Origin: CAVTAV01 sp963732795 | GTDB lineage: Bacteria; Pseudomonadota; Alphaproteobacteria; CAVTAV01 | Reading direction: 5' to 3' | DNA length: 64,000 nt | Assembly: GCA_963732795.1 (NCBI GenBank) | Contig: CAVTAV010000002.1 | Coordinates: 372,001 to 436,000, forward strand | Shown: one piece after another, positions 40,761-50,461 of the stretch | Layout: each line of letters starts with the position of its first letter | Numbering within the stretch: position 1 is the first letter of the stretch | Position numbers and translations under genes: made by a program | The notes under the pieces: model-generated | The model's input: only the letters and a program-made list of their open reading frames with translations | What the model was told of the DNA's origin: nothing | Database searches by the model: none

Positions 40761-41889
40761 ATGAAACGCAGGGATTTCTTGAGCACGGTCGCCACGGGTG
40801 CGGTCGCGGCCGCGGCCGTCGCCGGATGCAGCAAGGCGGACGATTCCAGCAACGCCAGCGCGCCGGCCGTGGCGATGAAAAAGCGGACGCTCAAGATGGT
40901 GACCGCCTGGCCGAAGAACTTCCCGGGCTTCGGCACCAGCGCCGAACGCTTCGCCGAGCGGGTGAGGACGGTTACCGACGGCGCGCTCGACATCAAGGTC
41001 TACGCGGCCGGCGAGTTGGTCGGCGCCTTCGAGAGCTTCGACGCGGTCTCCCTTGGAAACGCGGATATGTATCACGCGGCCGACTACTATTTCCAAGGCA
41101 AGCACAAGGCGCTGAACTTCTTCACCGCCGTTCCCTTCGGCTTCACGGCGGACGAGATGGCGTCGTGGATCCATTACGGCGGCGGCCAGAAGCTGTGGGA
41201 CGAAGTCTCCGGCAAGTTCAACATCAAGCCCATGATCGTCGCCAATTCCGGCACCCAGATGGCCGGTTGGTACAAGAAAGAGATCAACAGCCTGGAGGAC
41301 TTCAAGGGCCTGCGTATCCGCTGGCCGGGCCTCGGCGGCGAGGTGATCCGGCGGCTCGGCGCTGCCGTCAACGCGATGCCGGGCGGCGACATCTTCCAGG
41401 CGCTGCAATCCGGCGCGATCGACGCCGCCGAATGGATCGGCCCTTGGAACGACATGGCGCTCGGGTTCCACACGATCGCGAGCTATTACTATTATCCCGG
41501 TTTCCACGAGCCCGGCTCGTCGATCACCCTCGGCGTCAACAAGGATGTCTGGGAGAGCTTCTCGCCGGTCCAGCAGGAGATCATCACGGCGATCAGCGAG
41601 TCCGAATACAACCGCTCGCTCGCCGAATACAATTTCCGGAACGGCGAATATCTGAAAATCCTCGAGACCCAGAACCACATCGTCCCGCGCCAGCTCTCGG
41701 ACGATATCCTGAAGGAAATCGGCCGGGTCTCGAACGAGGTGATGAAGGAGATCGCGGCCGGCGACGAGCTGTCCGGCCGGGTCTACAAGAGCTACATGGA
41801 CTTCCGGACAGCTCTCGATCGAATGGCGCCGCGTGGCCGAGACCGCCTATCTCGAAGCGCGGAAGCTCGACTTCCCGTACGGGACGTAA
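40761..41889 (+). CDS. TRAP-type (DctP) solute-binding lipoprotein, frame-broken at 3' end
   Basis: About 375 residues. Tat-type MKRRDFLSTVATG runs into a lipobox AVAGC, so it is probably a Tat-exported lipoprotein. The binding domain has TAWPKNFPGFGTSAERFAER, FKGLRIRWPGLGGE and MPGGDIFQALQSGAIDAAEW, the Arg-containing ligand site of DctP-like proteins. Near the end, removing one base at GATC 41817-41820 restores EWRRVAETAYLEARKLDFPY and TAA 41887-41889. No TRAP permease (DctQM) is in the window, so it is an orphan. Aromatic or keto-acid ligands are common in this subgroup but unproven here. Confidence 0.88.
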
Positions 41890-41890
41890 G

Positions 41891-42136
41891 CTAGGCCGAC
41901 TTGCGGTCCGGAGTAATCGTCTCTTCGGGCTCCAGCAGGCGGTGGAGATGGACGATGACGTATTTGGTCATCGCGTCATCGACATGCTTCTGGCTGACGC
42001 CGCGCCATGCCTTTAGCGCCGAGGCGTAGTTCGGAAAGATTCCGACCACGTCGAGCTTGCCCGGGTTAACGAAGTCGGTTCCTGCCGGGTCCTTCACGCG
42101 ACCACCGAAAACCAGATGCAGAAGCGGCTTACTCAT
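41891..42136 (-). CDS. DUF4170 family protein
   Basis: An 81-residue cytoplasmic protein from ATG 42136. LHLVFGGRVKDPAGTDF is followed by KLDVVGIFPNYASALKAW and YVIVHLHRLLEP, which match the conserved blocks of DUF4170, a small alphaproteobacterial family of unknown function. It converges with the binding-protein gene, one base between stops. It follows the epimerase gene on the same strand. Confidence 0.82.
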   Translation of the reverse strand: MSKPLLHLVFGGRVKDPAGTDFVNPGKLDVVGIFPNYASALKAWRGVSQKHVDDAMTKYVIVHLHRLLEPEETITPDRKSA

Positions 42137-42171
42137 TGAAAATCCTTGTATTTCCTTCTTGCCAATATCCG

Positions 42172-43185
42172 TCAGCCCCATAACTCCCGCGGCGGCGGAT
42201 ACATAAGCGATCCTTGATAGGTTATTCCCGGCTCCCGGTCGCGCTCCAGCATCAGCGGCCCGTCCAGATCGACATAGCGGGCCGCGCCGGCCAGGAGCGT
42301 TGCAGGCGCCATCGCGAGGGACGTTCCTACCATGCAGCCGACCATAATCTCCAGACCCATGTCGTGCGCTTCGCGGGCAAGGTCAAGAGCCTCGGTCAGG
42401 CCGCCGGCCTTATCGAGCTTGATGTTGACGGCTTTATAGCGCCGCTGCATCGCGGCGAAATCCGACAGGCCGTGAAAGGATTCATCGGCGCAGAACGGTA
42501 CTGGGGTCTCGATCGAATTCCAGAACGGATCCCCGCCGGCCGGCAAGGGCTGCTCGATCAGTTCGACCCCGAGTTCAGCCAGCCGGAGCGGAAAGGCCTC
42601 GGCTTGGGCCTCCGACCAGGCCTCGTTGGCATCGACGATCAGCCGGGCCTTGGGCGCGGCTTCGCGGACCGCCTTGACGCGCTCGATATCACCCTCGCCG
42701 CCCAGCTTCAGCTTGAGGAGCGGCCGGTCGGCGGCCTTCGACGCTGCCATGGCCATGGCATCGGGCGACGATAAGGTGATCGTGTAAGCGGTGACGACCG
42801 GCTTCGGCTCGGGCAGGCCCGCCGTTTCCAGGGGGGATGCCGGAAAGCTTGGCGTCGAGATCCCATAAGGCACAATCGACCGCATTTCGGGCGGCGCCGG
42901 GGGCAGGAGCGGTCTGCAATCCGGCGCGATCCAGGCCGTTTTCGACCTCGGACGGATGCCGTTCAGCGTGGCTTCGACGCCGTCCAGGGTCTCGCCATAG
43001 CGCCGATAGGGGACGCATTCGCCCTGGCCGCGCTGGCCGTCACGGCTCAGTTCGACGCGGATGACCTCGGCAACGGTCTTGGAGCCTCGGGAGATCGAAA
43101 ATCGCCGCCTCGGATCGGCCAGGTTTCGCGGAATATTGCGAAGTGGGTTTGCGCCATCGGGCCTATTGGCCGGTCGTTCCGGCAT
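42172..43185 (-). CDS. Dipeptide epimerase (enolase superfamily), frame-broken
   Basis: About 337 residues of the muconate-lactonizing subgroup, probably L-Ala-D/L-Glu epimerase used in murein peptide recycling. FSISRGSKTVAEVIRVEL is N-terminal, then GECVPYRRYGET. The barrel has LKLKLGGEGDIERV (KxK acid/base Lys), LIVDANEAW, LIEQPLP and CADESFHG (metal Asp/Glu ligands), and KLDKAGGLTEAL. Frame changes near 42952 (one base to add) and 42838 (C run) are needed. ATG 43185 is the plausible start, without a clear ribosome site. Confidence 0.85.
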   Translation of the reverse strand: MPERPANRPDGANPLRNIPRNLADPRRRFSISRGSKTVAEVIRVELSRDGQRGQGECVPYRRYGETLDGVEATLNGIRPRSKTAWIAPDCRPLLPPAPPEMRSIVPYGISTPSFPASPLETAGLPEPKPVVTAYTITLSSPDAMAMAASKAADRPLLKLKLGGEGDIERVKAVREAAPKARLIVDANEAWSEAQAEAFPLRLAELGVELIEQPLPAGGDPFWNSIETPVPFCADESFHGLSDFAAMQRRYKAVNIKLDKAGGLTEALDLAREAHDMGLEIMVGCMVGTSLAMAPATLLAGAARYVDLDGPLMLERDREPGITYQGSLMYPPPRELWG

Positions 43186-43223
43186 GCGTGTCAGGGACGG
43201 GTGGGGAGCAGCGGCGCTCGCAT

Positions 43224-44058
43224 CTATCGTGGGCTGTTCGGGCTGTCCGTTTCGTCCGTCTCCGGGGGCGGCGGCAGCGGGATGCCCATGGCGGTGAGCT
43301 GCATATCGGCGGCATCCATCTGCTCGGGCGTGAGCATGGCGGCGATCTTGTCGCTCTCGACTTCGGCGGCGACATGCCCGTGGGCCGACGCAGTATAGAG
43401 CCAGACATAGGCCTGGACCGGATCGGGCTCGGTGCCGAAGCCCTGTTCGTAACAAAGGCCGAGCCGATACTGGGCGCGGACTTGGCCGCTCTTGGCGGCC
43501 GATTCATACCAGAGCAGGCTTCGGCCGGGCTTGGCGGCGTATTCGCCGTTCCGAGCCGCGCCAATTGGCCGAGCATGAAGGCCGCATCGGCGTTCCCGGC
43601 CCGCGCCGCTTCGCGATAGAGATCCATGGCCCCAAGCTCGTCCTGCGGGCCGCCGAGGCCGAGGCGCATCAGATCGGCGAGGAAATAGACGGCCGGCGGA
43701 TAACCGGAATCGACAGCCTGCTGCAGAAGCGTCCGGCGCATCCTCGAAGTCGATCCGGCCCAGATAGCCGTCGATCCGGGTGAGGGCGAGCTCATAGAAG
43801 GCCGGGGCATAGCCGTGGTCCGCAGCGCTTCAGCCAATAGGCCCGGCCCTTCTCCCGGTCGAGCGGGACGCCGAGGCCCTGGTAATACAGGAGACCCATG
43901 TTGAATTCGGCCACGGGATCGCCCTGGCGCGCGAGGTCCTCCCAGGCCGCCGCGGCATCGACATAGTTGCCGTCGCGATAGGCGGCGACGCCGGCCTGGA
44001 AATCCGCGCGGGCAGGGACCATCCCGGCCAGAAACGCGAGACAGGCTCCGATCAGCAC
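43224..44058 (-). CDS. Secreted Sel1-repeat protein, frame-broken
   Basis: About 275 residues. GTG 44058 begins a signal peptide (LIGACLAFLAGMVPARA). Sel1-like tetratricopeptide repeats follow: EFNMGLLYYQGLGVPLDREK, YFLADLMRLGLGGPQDE and AAFMLGQLARLG. Frame changes are near 43820, 43745, 43556 and 43395, with the last part reading DKIAAMLTPEQMDAADMQL to TAG at 43224-43226. Such proteins act as scaffolds. The partner is unknown. Confidence 0.75.
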
Positions 44059-44113
44059 ATATGACGGGTTCTTGCTCGTCGATCCGCCCCCCGATGGCCT
44101 CGATTTTCCGCGG

Positions 44114-44788
44114 TTACGTGCCGGACGGGCCGGGCTGATCCTGGGTCGCGGGCACGCCCTTCTTGATCCGCGCCTTGAGCGTCTCCAGGAGGCCGTCGAT
44201 GCCCTTGCTCTGCACGACGGACGCGAATTCCTGGCGCTGCGAGATCGACATGCTGACGCCCTCCACCACCACGTCGATCACCTTGGGCTGCCCGTCCACC
44301 AACCGCACGCGCCAATCCGCCGTAAGCGGCTGGGATTGGCCTTTCCGCGTGATCTGGCTGTGGACCATGATGTCCTTCTTGCCGGCGGGCGTGGTTCCGG
44401 TAACCTTGAATTCCTCGTTGGTGAAACCGCCGAGCCGGGTCGAATAGGTCTTCAGGATATATTCGTTGAACAGGGCCTGGTATTCGTCCTGCTGCTGCGG
44501 CGAGGCCTTGCGCCAGTTGATGCCGAGCACGAACCGGCCGATGAAGTTCATGTCGAAACCGTCCGTGAGCATCCCGTGGAAGACCTTCTCGCGGTCCTCT
44601 TCGGACATGCTCTTGTCGCGCAGAACGTCGAGCGCCTTCGTCGCCAAATCCTGGATGAACTTGGTCGCCTGATCCGGCGGCACGGTCTCCGGCGTGTCGT
44701 CGGCGAGGGCGGGGCCCATGGCAAATGTCAGGACGGCGACGAGAAGCACCGCCGCGGAACGTATCCAGGCTGGCATCAGAGGTCTCAT
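44114..44788 (-). CDS. mlaC: Periplasmic phospholipid-binding protein MlaC
   Basis: A 224-residue protein with signal peptide (SAAVLLVAVLTFAMGPALA). The MlaC/Ttg2D fold is visible: FIQDLATKALDVLRDKSMS, MNFIGRFVLGINWRKASPQQ and DIMVHSQITRK. It shuttles phospholipids between outer and inner membranes for the MlaEFD complex encoded 2.0 kb further on the opposite strand. In enterobacteria mlaC is inside the operon, so the separation is notable. Frame intact. Confidence 0.92.
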   Translation of the reverse strand: MRPLMPAWIRSAAVLLVAVLTFAMGPALADDTPETVPPDQATKFIQDLATKALDVLRDKSMSEEDREKVFHGMLTDGFDMNFIGRFVLGINWRKASPQQQDEYQALFNEYILKTYSTRLGGFTNEEFKVTGTTPAGKKDIMVHSQITRKGQSQPLTADWRVRLVDGQPKVIDVVVEGVSMSISQRQEFASVVQSKGIDGLLETLKARIKKGVPATQDQPGPSGT

Positions 44789-44821
44789 TCCTGTCGGGAT
44801 GGGGCGTGGGTATGCGATGGT

Positions 44822-45247
44822 CTATTGTCCCGCGCTTTGGCCGTCGTCGGTCTTGCTGGCAAGATAGCAGATGACGTCGGTTCGGTCTTGTTGCTTGGGA
44901 ATGCCGGCGAACGGCATCTTGGTCTTCGGAATGAAGTCCCGCGGCCGGGTCAGCCACTCGTTGAGGGCTTGCTTTGTGAGAACGACATCCGCGTTCAGCA
45001 GCGCTTCCGAGAATTTGTAGCCCTTCACCCTGCCGACGTGATGGCCGTATACACCGTACAAATTGGGGCCGATCGTGTTTTTCGCGCCCTTTTCGATGAC
45101 ATGGCAGGCCGAGCAGAGCTTCGTGAACACCTCTTTGCCGTGATCGAGGTTGCACGAGCCGCCGTCGTCGTCCGAGGCGAGGGCGGGGGCGGCGATCAGG
45201 CCGGTGAAGGCAAACGCCAAAATCAAGGTCCTAGACTTGGTCGTCAT
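44822..45247 (-). CDS. Periplasmic cytochrome c (class I, c2-like)
   Basis: A 141-residue protein. Signal peptide SRTLILAFAFTGLIAAPALA, haem site CSACH, the characteristic GPNLYGVYGHHVGRVKGYKFS and a probable axial Met in KTKMPFAGI. The family is the mitochondrial-like/c2 soluble electron carrier. ATG 45247, intact. Its promoter region is shared with DUF2336 in divergent arrangement. Confidence 0.93.
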   Translation of the reverse strand: MTTKSRTLILAFAFTGLIAAPALASDDDGGSCNLDHGKEVFTKLCSACHVIEKGAKNTIGPNLYGVYGHHVGRVKGYKFSEALLNADVVLTKQALNEWLTRPRDFIPKTKMPFAGIPKQQDRTDVICYLASKTDDGQSAGQ

Positions 45248-45427
45248 GACAACTCACTTTGCACCATAGTTAACGCCTGGCTTTGCCGGTGGTTCGCACC
45301 GGCGCGGCCGGAATTGGGGTCCGCTTCGCCTCCGGGGCCTGAATATACAGCCCCAAATCGATTGGGAAAGCCATAGCGAACAACGTCGCATCGTGAGCGT
45401 TAACAGGGCGTCCACATCGAACGAGTG

Positions 45428-45442
45428 TTAACGGGGCCTTAA
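45428..45442. promoter_or_regulatory. CtrA-type box before the DUF2336 gene
   Basis: TTAA-CGGGGCC-TTAA, perfect TTAA-N7-TTAA, 78 bases before ATG 45521. Two further GTTAAC words lie in the same 273-base divergent region. Confidence 0.55.
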
Positions 45443-45520
45443 GATGTTGGAAACACAATGGGCTAGACGGATCCGCCGTGTCCGGCAGCCGTCATTTGGC
45501 GACCGCGTGCACCCAAGGAA

Positions 45521-46648
45521 ATGGCCTTGCCCGAAAAGCTGAATCTGACCACCGACGACGTTGCGCGTCTTCTCCAGGACCCCTCGGACGAAAATAGAGC
45601 CGTTACCGCCCAGAAGGTTAGCGCCAATTTTGGCCCGACCCTGAGCGATTCCGAACGCGCCATCGCCGAAGACATCTTCAAGCTCATGGTCGACGACGCC
45701 GCGGTGCGCGTGCGCGCGGCGCTGTCGGACAGTCTGAAGGACAATCCCGAAATCCCGCACGACATCGCGCTCAAGCTCGCCCACGACGTCGGGGAAGTCG
45801 CGCTGCCGATGATCGAGTTCTCGGCCGTGCTGGACGACGGGGATCTCTCGGAGCTCGTCGCCTCACAGGGCGCGGACTACCAGGTGGCCGTGGCCAAGCG
45901 AGCGGTCGTTTCAGAGACCGTCTCCGAGGCCCTGGCCGCCACGCGCAACGAAAAGGTTGTCGCGACCCTGGTTGCGAACGAAGGCGCCAAGATTTCCGAA
46001 GGCACGATGAACAAGGTGTTGGACGAGTTCGGCGACAAGGAAGCCGTCAACCAGCCTCTGGCGCTGCGCCACGAGCTGCCGCTGACCGTCGCCGAGCGGC
46101 TCGTCACCCTCGTATCCGACAATATCCGCACCCATATTCTGACCCATCACGAGCTGTCGGCGAATTCGGCGGCGGATCTCGTGTTGCAGGCGCGGGAGAA
46201 GGCGACCGTCAGCCTCTTGGACCGCGAGGACGAGGCCACCGATGTCGTCGCCCTGGTCAAGCAGCTTCACGAGAATCACCGTTTGAGCCAGACCCTGCTC
46301 ATGCGTGCGCTCTGCATGGGCGACATGGCGTTCTTCGAGGCCGGCATGGCGCAGCTCGCAGGGATCCCGGTGCTCAACGCCTACAAGCTCATACACGACA
46401 AGGGCGATCTCGGGCTGAAGGCCCTGTTCGACCGCTGCGGCTTCTCGCCCAGCCTAGCCAAGATCGCCCGTGCCGCCCTCAAGGTCATCGCCGAGACCGA
46501 ATATGACGGCGGCGACCAGGATATCGAGCGGTTCAAGCACCGGATGATCGAACGGGTCCTGACCCAGTTCGAGCAGGGATTCGACCAGGAAAACCTCGAC
46601 TATCTCATTGCCAAGCTAAGCCATAAGTCGGTTCACGCCGGCCATTGA
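45521..46648 (+). CDS. DUF2336 domain protein (HEAT-like)
   Basis: A 375-residue all-helical cytoplasmic protein. Repeats of short helices such as VRVRAALSDSLKDNPEIPHD, YQVAVAKRAVVSETVSEAL and RTHILTHHELSANSAADL match the DUF2336 family, which is alphaproteobacterial and of unknown function. ATG 45521, intact. A CtrA-type box lies upstream, pointing to cell-cycle or motility-linked expression. It precedes mlaE by 175 bases containing a short direct repeat (CCCCCATCCATCG). Confidence 0.85.
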   Translation: MALPEKLNLTTDDVARLLQDPSDENRAVTAQKVSANFGPTLSDSERAIAEDIFKLMVDDAAVRVRAALSDSLKDNPEIPHDIALKLAHDVGEVALPMIEFSAVLDDGDLSELVASQGADYQVAVAKRAVVSETVSEALAATRNEKVVATLVANEGAKISEGTMNKVLDEFGDKEAVNQPLALRHELPLTVAERLVTLVSDNIRTHILTHHELSANSAADLVLQAREKATVSLLDREDEATDVVALVKQLHENHRLSQTLLMRALCMGDMAFFEAGMAQLAGIPVLNAYKLIHDKGDLGLKALFDRCGFSPSLAKIARAALKVIAETEYDGGDQDIERFKHRMIERVLTQFEQGFDQENLDYLIAKLSHKSVHAGH

Positions 46649-46823
46649 GGCGTTTGCCACGGCCGCTCCGGAGTCTCGGGGGCGCCCGAATTCTTGTATG
46701 CCGGTAAGCTTGGTGTCATCTTGACGCCTATGGGCGGGTCGGTCCGCGAGGCCCCCATCCATCGAGGCGCCCCCATCCATCGCTGGTTCCGACCCTGGAC
46801 CCCGGCTGAAGACCCTGGCATCC

Positions 46824-47969
46824 GTGACGACGAAAGCAACCACCGATCAGGCGATCTGGCTCCGCATGGCGTCGGAAGACGGCCAATATCGACTTGACGC
46901 CGGCGGCGAGTGGATCGTCGCGCATATTTCGTCTGTCGATAGCGCGCTCCGCAAGCTCTCGGTGCCGCAGGGGCTATCCGTCGTGATCGATCTTGCCGGG
47001 GTCGACAGGCTCGATACCGCCGGTGCCTGGGTGCTGCACCGGACCTTCGCCGAGCTCGAGGCCGCCGGCCGCGACGTCGGCTTCGCCAATGTCAGCGACA
47101 ATCAGGCCGTGCTGTTGCGCCAGGTCGGGGGCGTGCCGCCGGCCGGGCGCGATCTGCGCGAGCGACACACCCTTCTGGGGCTTCTCGACGCGATCGGGCG
47201 GGCCACCGTCGAGAGCATCCGCGGGGGCCTCGGCGGTCTTAGCTTCCTGGGCCTCGCGCTCGGGACCTTGGGCCGCGTGATCATCCATCCCTCTCGGTTC
47301 CGCTTCACGTCGATGGTCTATCACATGCAGCAGGTGGGGCTAAACGCGCTGCCGATCGTCGGGCTCCTGACCTTCCTGATCGGCATCGTTCTCGCCTATC
47401 TGGGCGCGGCGCAGCTCCAGCAGTTCGGCGCGGAAATCCTGATCGCCGAACTCGTCGGCCTCGCCACCGTGCGCGAGATCGGCGTGATTCTGATGGCCGT
47501 GGTCGTCGCCGGCCGCTCCGGCAGCGCTTTTACGGCTCAGATCGGCGCGATGAAGGTGAGGGAAGAGGTCGACGCGATGCAGACCATCGGCCTCGACCCG
47601 ATGGAAACGCTTGTCGTTCCGCGCCTCCTGGCAATGGTCATCACCTTGCCGCTCCTCACTTTTCTCGCCGATATCGCGGGCATCGCGGGTGGCTGCATCC
47701 TGTCCTGGATCGTGCTCGACATCTCGCCTCTGACCTTCATCGAGCGGATCCAGAACACCGTCGATCTCTGGTCGTTCTGGGTCGGGATCATCAAGGCCCC
47801 CGTGATGGCGCTTCTGATCGCGCTGGTGGGATGCTATCAGGGACTAATGGTCGCAGGCAGCGCCGAAAGCGTCGGGCAGCACACCACGACCTCGGTGGTA
47901 CAATCGATTTTCCTGGTGATCGTCGCGGACGCGTTCTTCGCGATCTTCTTTCACATCGTCGGAGTGTGA
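46824..47969 (+). CDS. mlaE: MlaE-type lipid ABC permease with N-terminal STAS domain
   Basis: A 381-residue inner-membrane permease. Residues about 1-115 form a STAS-like domain (VIDLAGVDRLDTAGAWVLH) that in E. coli is the separate protein MlaB. Residues about 120-381 are the MlaE permease with VRGGLGG-like turn, PIVGLLTFLIGIVLAYLGA, VAGRSGSAFTAQIGAMKV and EEVDAMQTIGLDP. GTG 46824 is the likely start. It is the first gene of a tight mlaE-mlaF-mlaD-lipoprotein operon, with two bases to mlaF. Confidence 0.94.
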   Translation: MTTKATTDQAIWLRMASEDGQYRLDAGGEWIVAHISSVDSALRKLSVPQGLSVVIDLAGVDRLDTAGAWVLHRTFAELEAAGRDVGFANVSDNQAVLLRQVGGVPPAGRDLRERHTLLGLLDAIGRATVESIRGGLGGLSFLGLALGTLGRVIIHPSRFRFTSMVYHMQQVGLNALPIVGLLTFLIGIVLAYLGAAQLQQFGAEILIAELVGLATVREIGVILMAVVVAGRSGSAFTAQIGAMKVREEVDAMQTIGLDPMETLVVPRLLAMVITLPLLTFLADIAGIAGGCILSWIVLDISPLTFIERIQNTVDLWSFWVGIIKAPVMALLIALVGCYQGLMVAGSAESVGQHTTTSVVQSIFLVIVADAFFAIFFHIVGV

Positions 47970-47971
47970 TC

Positions 47972-48762
47972 ATGGCGGGAGACGACATCGTCATTCGAAT
48001 TCGCGGGCTGCAGGAGCGCGTTCGGCGAACAGGTCGTCCATGACGGATCTCGATCTCGATGTCTATCGCGGCGAGATCATCGGCGTGGTCGGCGGCTCGG
48101 GCACCGGCAAGTCGGTGCTGCTGAAGGCGATCGTCGGGCTCGGCAAGCCGACGCGCGGGGCAGATCGAGGTGTTCGGCCAGAAGCGTGCTCGACGCCAGC
48201 CGAGAAGCAGCTCAGGACACTCGAGCGCCGTTGGGGCGTGCTGTTCCAGGACGGCGCGCTGTTCAGCTCGCTGACCGTGGCCGAGAACATCGCCGTTCCG
48301 ATCAAGGAATATCTCAAGGTGCCCCACGATCTGATGTGCGAGATCGTCGCGCTCAAGCTGCCCTGGTCGGCCTGCCGCCGGATACCGGCATGAAATATCC
48401 CTCGCAGCTATCCGGCGGCATGCGCAAGCGCGCCTCGCTGGCGCGGGCGCTCGCGCTCGATCCCGAGCTTCTGTTCCTCGACGAGCCGACCTCGGGCCTC
48501 GATCCGATCGGCGCGAGCGGCGTTCGACGAACTGATCAAGAACCTCCAGCAGACTCTGGGCCTCACGGTCTTCATGGTGACCCACGATCTTGACTCGCTG
48601 GCGGCGGTTTGCGACCGCATCGCCGTCCTGGCCGACCGGCGCGTTCTCGCGGTCGGCACCATGGCGGACATGCTGCGCCAGACCCATCCCTGGATTCGAG
48701 ACTACTTCCACGGCCCGCGCGCCCGCGCGGCCGACATTCAAAGTGACGTGAGCGTGCAATAG
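47972..48762 (+). CDS. mlaF: MlaF-type ABC ATPase, heavily frame-broken
   Basis: ATPase of the phospholipid transporter. ATG 47972. Segments visible in different frames: VVGGSGTGKSVLLKAIVGL (Walker A), RRWGVLFQDGALFSSLTV, YPSQLSGGMRKRASLARALA (signature), LLFLDEPTSGLDP (Walker B) and MVTHDLDSLAAVCDRIAVLA. Frame changes are near 48011, 48047 and 48164 (both GATC), 48183, 48195, 48355 and 48517, at least seven in 790 bases. All segments are in correct order, so the gene is likely whole in the cell. Confidence 0.9.
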
Positions 48763-48784
48763 CAACTGAAAGCGAAGGCGTTCC

Positions 48785-49742
48785 ATGGAAACGCGAGCCA
48801 ATTATGTCCTGATCGGCGGCTTCACCCTGGCGGTCATCGTCGGCATCTTTGCATTCGTGATCTGGCTGGCGCAGTTCGAGTTCAATCGCCAGTATCACTA
48901 TTACGAGATCCATTTCGACGGGATCGGTCTCGGGCCTCGTCAAGGCGGCAGACGTGCGGTACAATGGCTTGAAGGTCGGGCAGATCCGCTCGATGCGCCT
49001 CAATCCCAACGATCCCTCCCAGGTCATCGTCATCGATCGAGGTCAACAGCGACTTCCCGGTCTATCAGAACGCGATCGCCACGATGGAGTATCAGGGGCT
49101 GACCGGCGTCGCCTATGTCGAGATTTCGGGTCCGATCGGCGGCGGCAAGTTGCTGGAAGCGAAGCAGGGGCAGCAATATCCCGTCATCGCGTCGCAGCCG
49201 TCCAATTTCCAGGAGCTGTTCTCCGGCGCGCCGGATCTGATCAAGGGCGGCACCGTGCTGGTCGGCGAACTGACCAAGCTCGTGAACGAGAAGAACCGGG
49301 CAGCCTTCAGCAAGATCCTGGCCAATACCGCGACGGTCACCGACGAGTTCGCTGCCCGGTCCAACGATTTCGGCCAGTTCCTGTCGAGCCTGAAGGACAC
49401 CTCGCATCAGGTCGGCGGCGCGGCGCATTCGATCAACGGCCTCGCGCCAGAACCTGAACGGATCGGTCGATACCGAGCTCAAGCCCGCTCTGGCCGATGC
49501 GCGCGGCGCGGCGAGGTCGGCCGATTTGCTGTTCGCCGATCTCAACGATCTGGTCCAGCGCAATCGAGGACGCCGTCGATGTCTTCGCGAGCGACGGGCT
49601 GGTGCAGTTCAGCCGGCTGATGGTCGAAGGCCGGCAGCTGGTCGCCAATATCTCCCGCCTCGTGGAGCGCGTCGAAAGCGATCCGGCGCGCTTCTTCCTC
49701 GGGACCCAGGACTCGGAGTTCACGCCGAATGAGAAACACTAA
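48785..49742 (+). CDS. mlaD: MlaD-type MCE protein, frame-broken
   Basis: Anchored periplasmic protein forming the lipid channel ring. ATG 48785, one N-terminal helix (YVLIGGFTLAVIVGIFAFVI), then the MCE domain with VKAADVRYNGLKVGQIRSM and MEYQGLTGVAYVEISG. A long helical region follows (NEKNRAAFSKILANTATVTD). Frame changes are at GATC 48922-48925 and 49035-49038, and near 49448 and 49560. About 315 residues. It overlaps the next gene by 14 bases. Confidence 0.9.
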
Positions 49743-50425
49743 TTCCGCCGGCCGGCCGGCGAGGGCCGTCCGCCTCGCGGCCGTTCTGGCCCTGGCGCTG
49801 CTCGTGCCGGGATGCGGCGGCAATCTGCTCGGCTTGCCCGAGGGGCCCGCGCCGGATATCTACACCCTGACGCCCAAGAGCACCTTCGACAACGATTTGC
49901 CGAAGGTGAAATGGCAGCTCGTCGTCGATCAGCCGACGGCGGCGCGGGGTCTCGATACCGACCGTATTGCGCTTCATCCGGAACCGACGGAGATCAAATA
50001 TTACGCGGGCGCCCGCTGGACCGATCGGGCCCCGGACATGGTCCAGACCCTGATGCTGGAGTCCTTCGAGAATACCGGCAAGATCGTCGCGGTCGGGCCG
50101 GCAGACCATCGGGCTCCGCTCGGATTTCAATCTCGTAAGCGATCTCCGGGAATTTCAGGCCGAATACACCAAGGGCAACGACATTCCGAGCGTGCGGGTG
50201 CGGATCAACGTCAAGATCGTCAAGCAGCCGCGCCAGCAGATCATCGCCTCGAACAATTTCGAGCGGGTGGTCGAGGCGAAGGGCCCGAGCGTCAACGACG
50301 TCGTGCTCGCCTTCGACGACGCCCTGGGCAAGGTCCTCCGCCGGGTGGTCGAATGGACTTTGGTAACCGCCAACAAATCCGCGCAGGACACAAAGGCGGC
50401 GATCAGGGTCCCCGTGGAGCCGTGA
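49729..50425 (+). CDS. ABC-type transport auxiliary lipoprotein (PqiC/YmbA-like), frame-broken
   Basis: About 230 residues. The N-terminal signal ends in a lipobox VPGCGG, so it is probably an outer-membrane lipoprotein. DIYTLTPKSTF and WQLVVDQPTAARGLDTDRIA are typical of the ABC auxiliary family. LRSDFNLVSDLREFQAEY follows a frame change near 50103. It is the last gene of the mla operon and probably supplies an outer-membrane partner for the MlaD ring. Confidence 0.88.
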
Positions 50426-50461
50426 GCTTCCACTCGACGTCGCCCTTGAGTGTGGCGGGCG

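Noticed and set aside
46660..46823. Short tandem repeat CCCCCATCCATCG near 46755 as a CRISPR or regulatory array
   Set aside because: Only two adjacent units without spacers. Probably chance or a small duplication.
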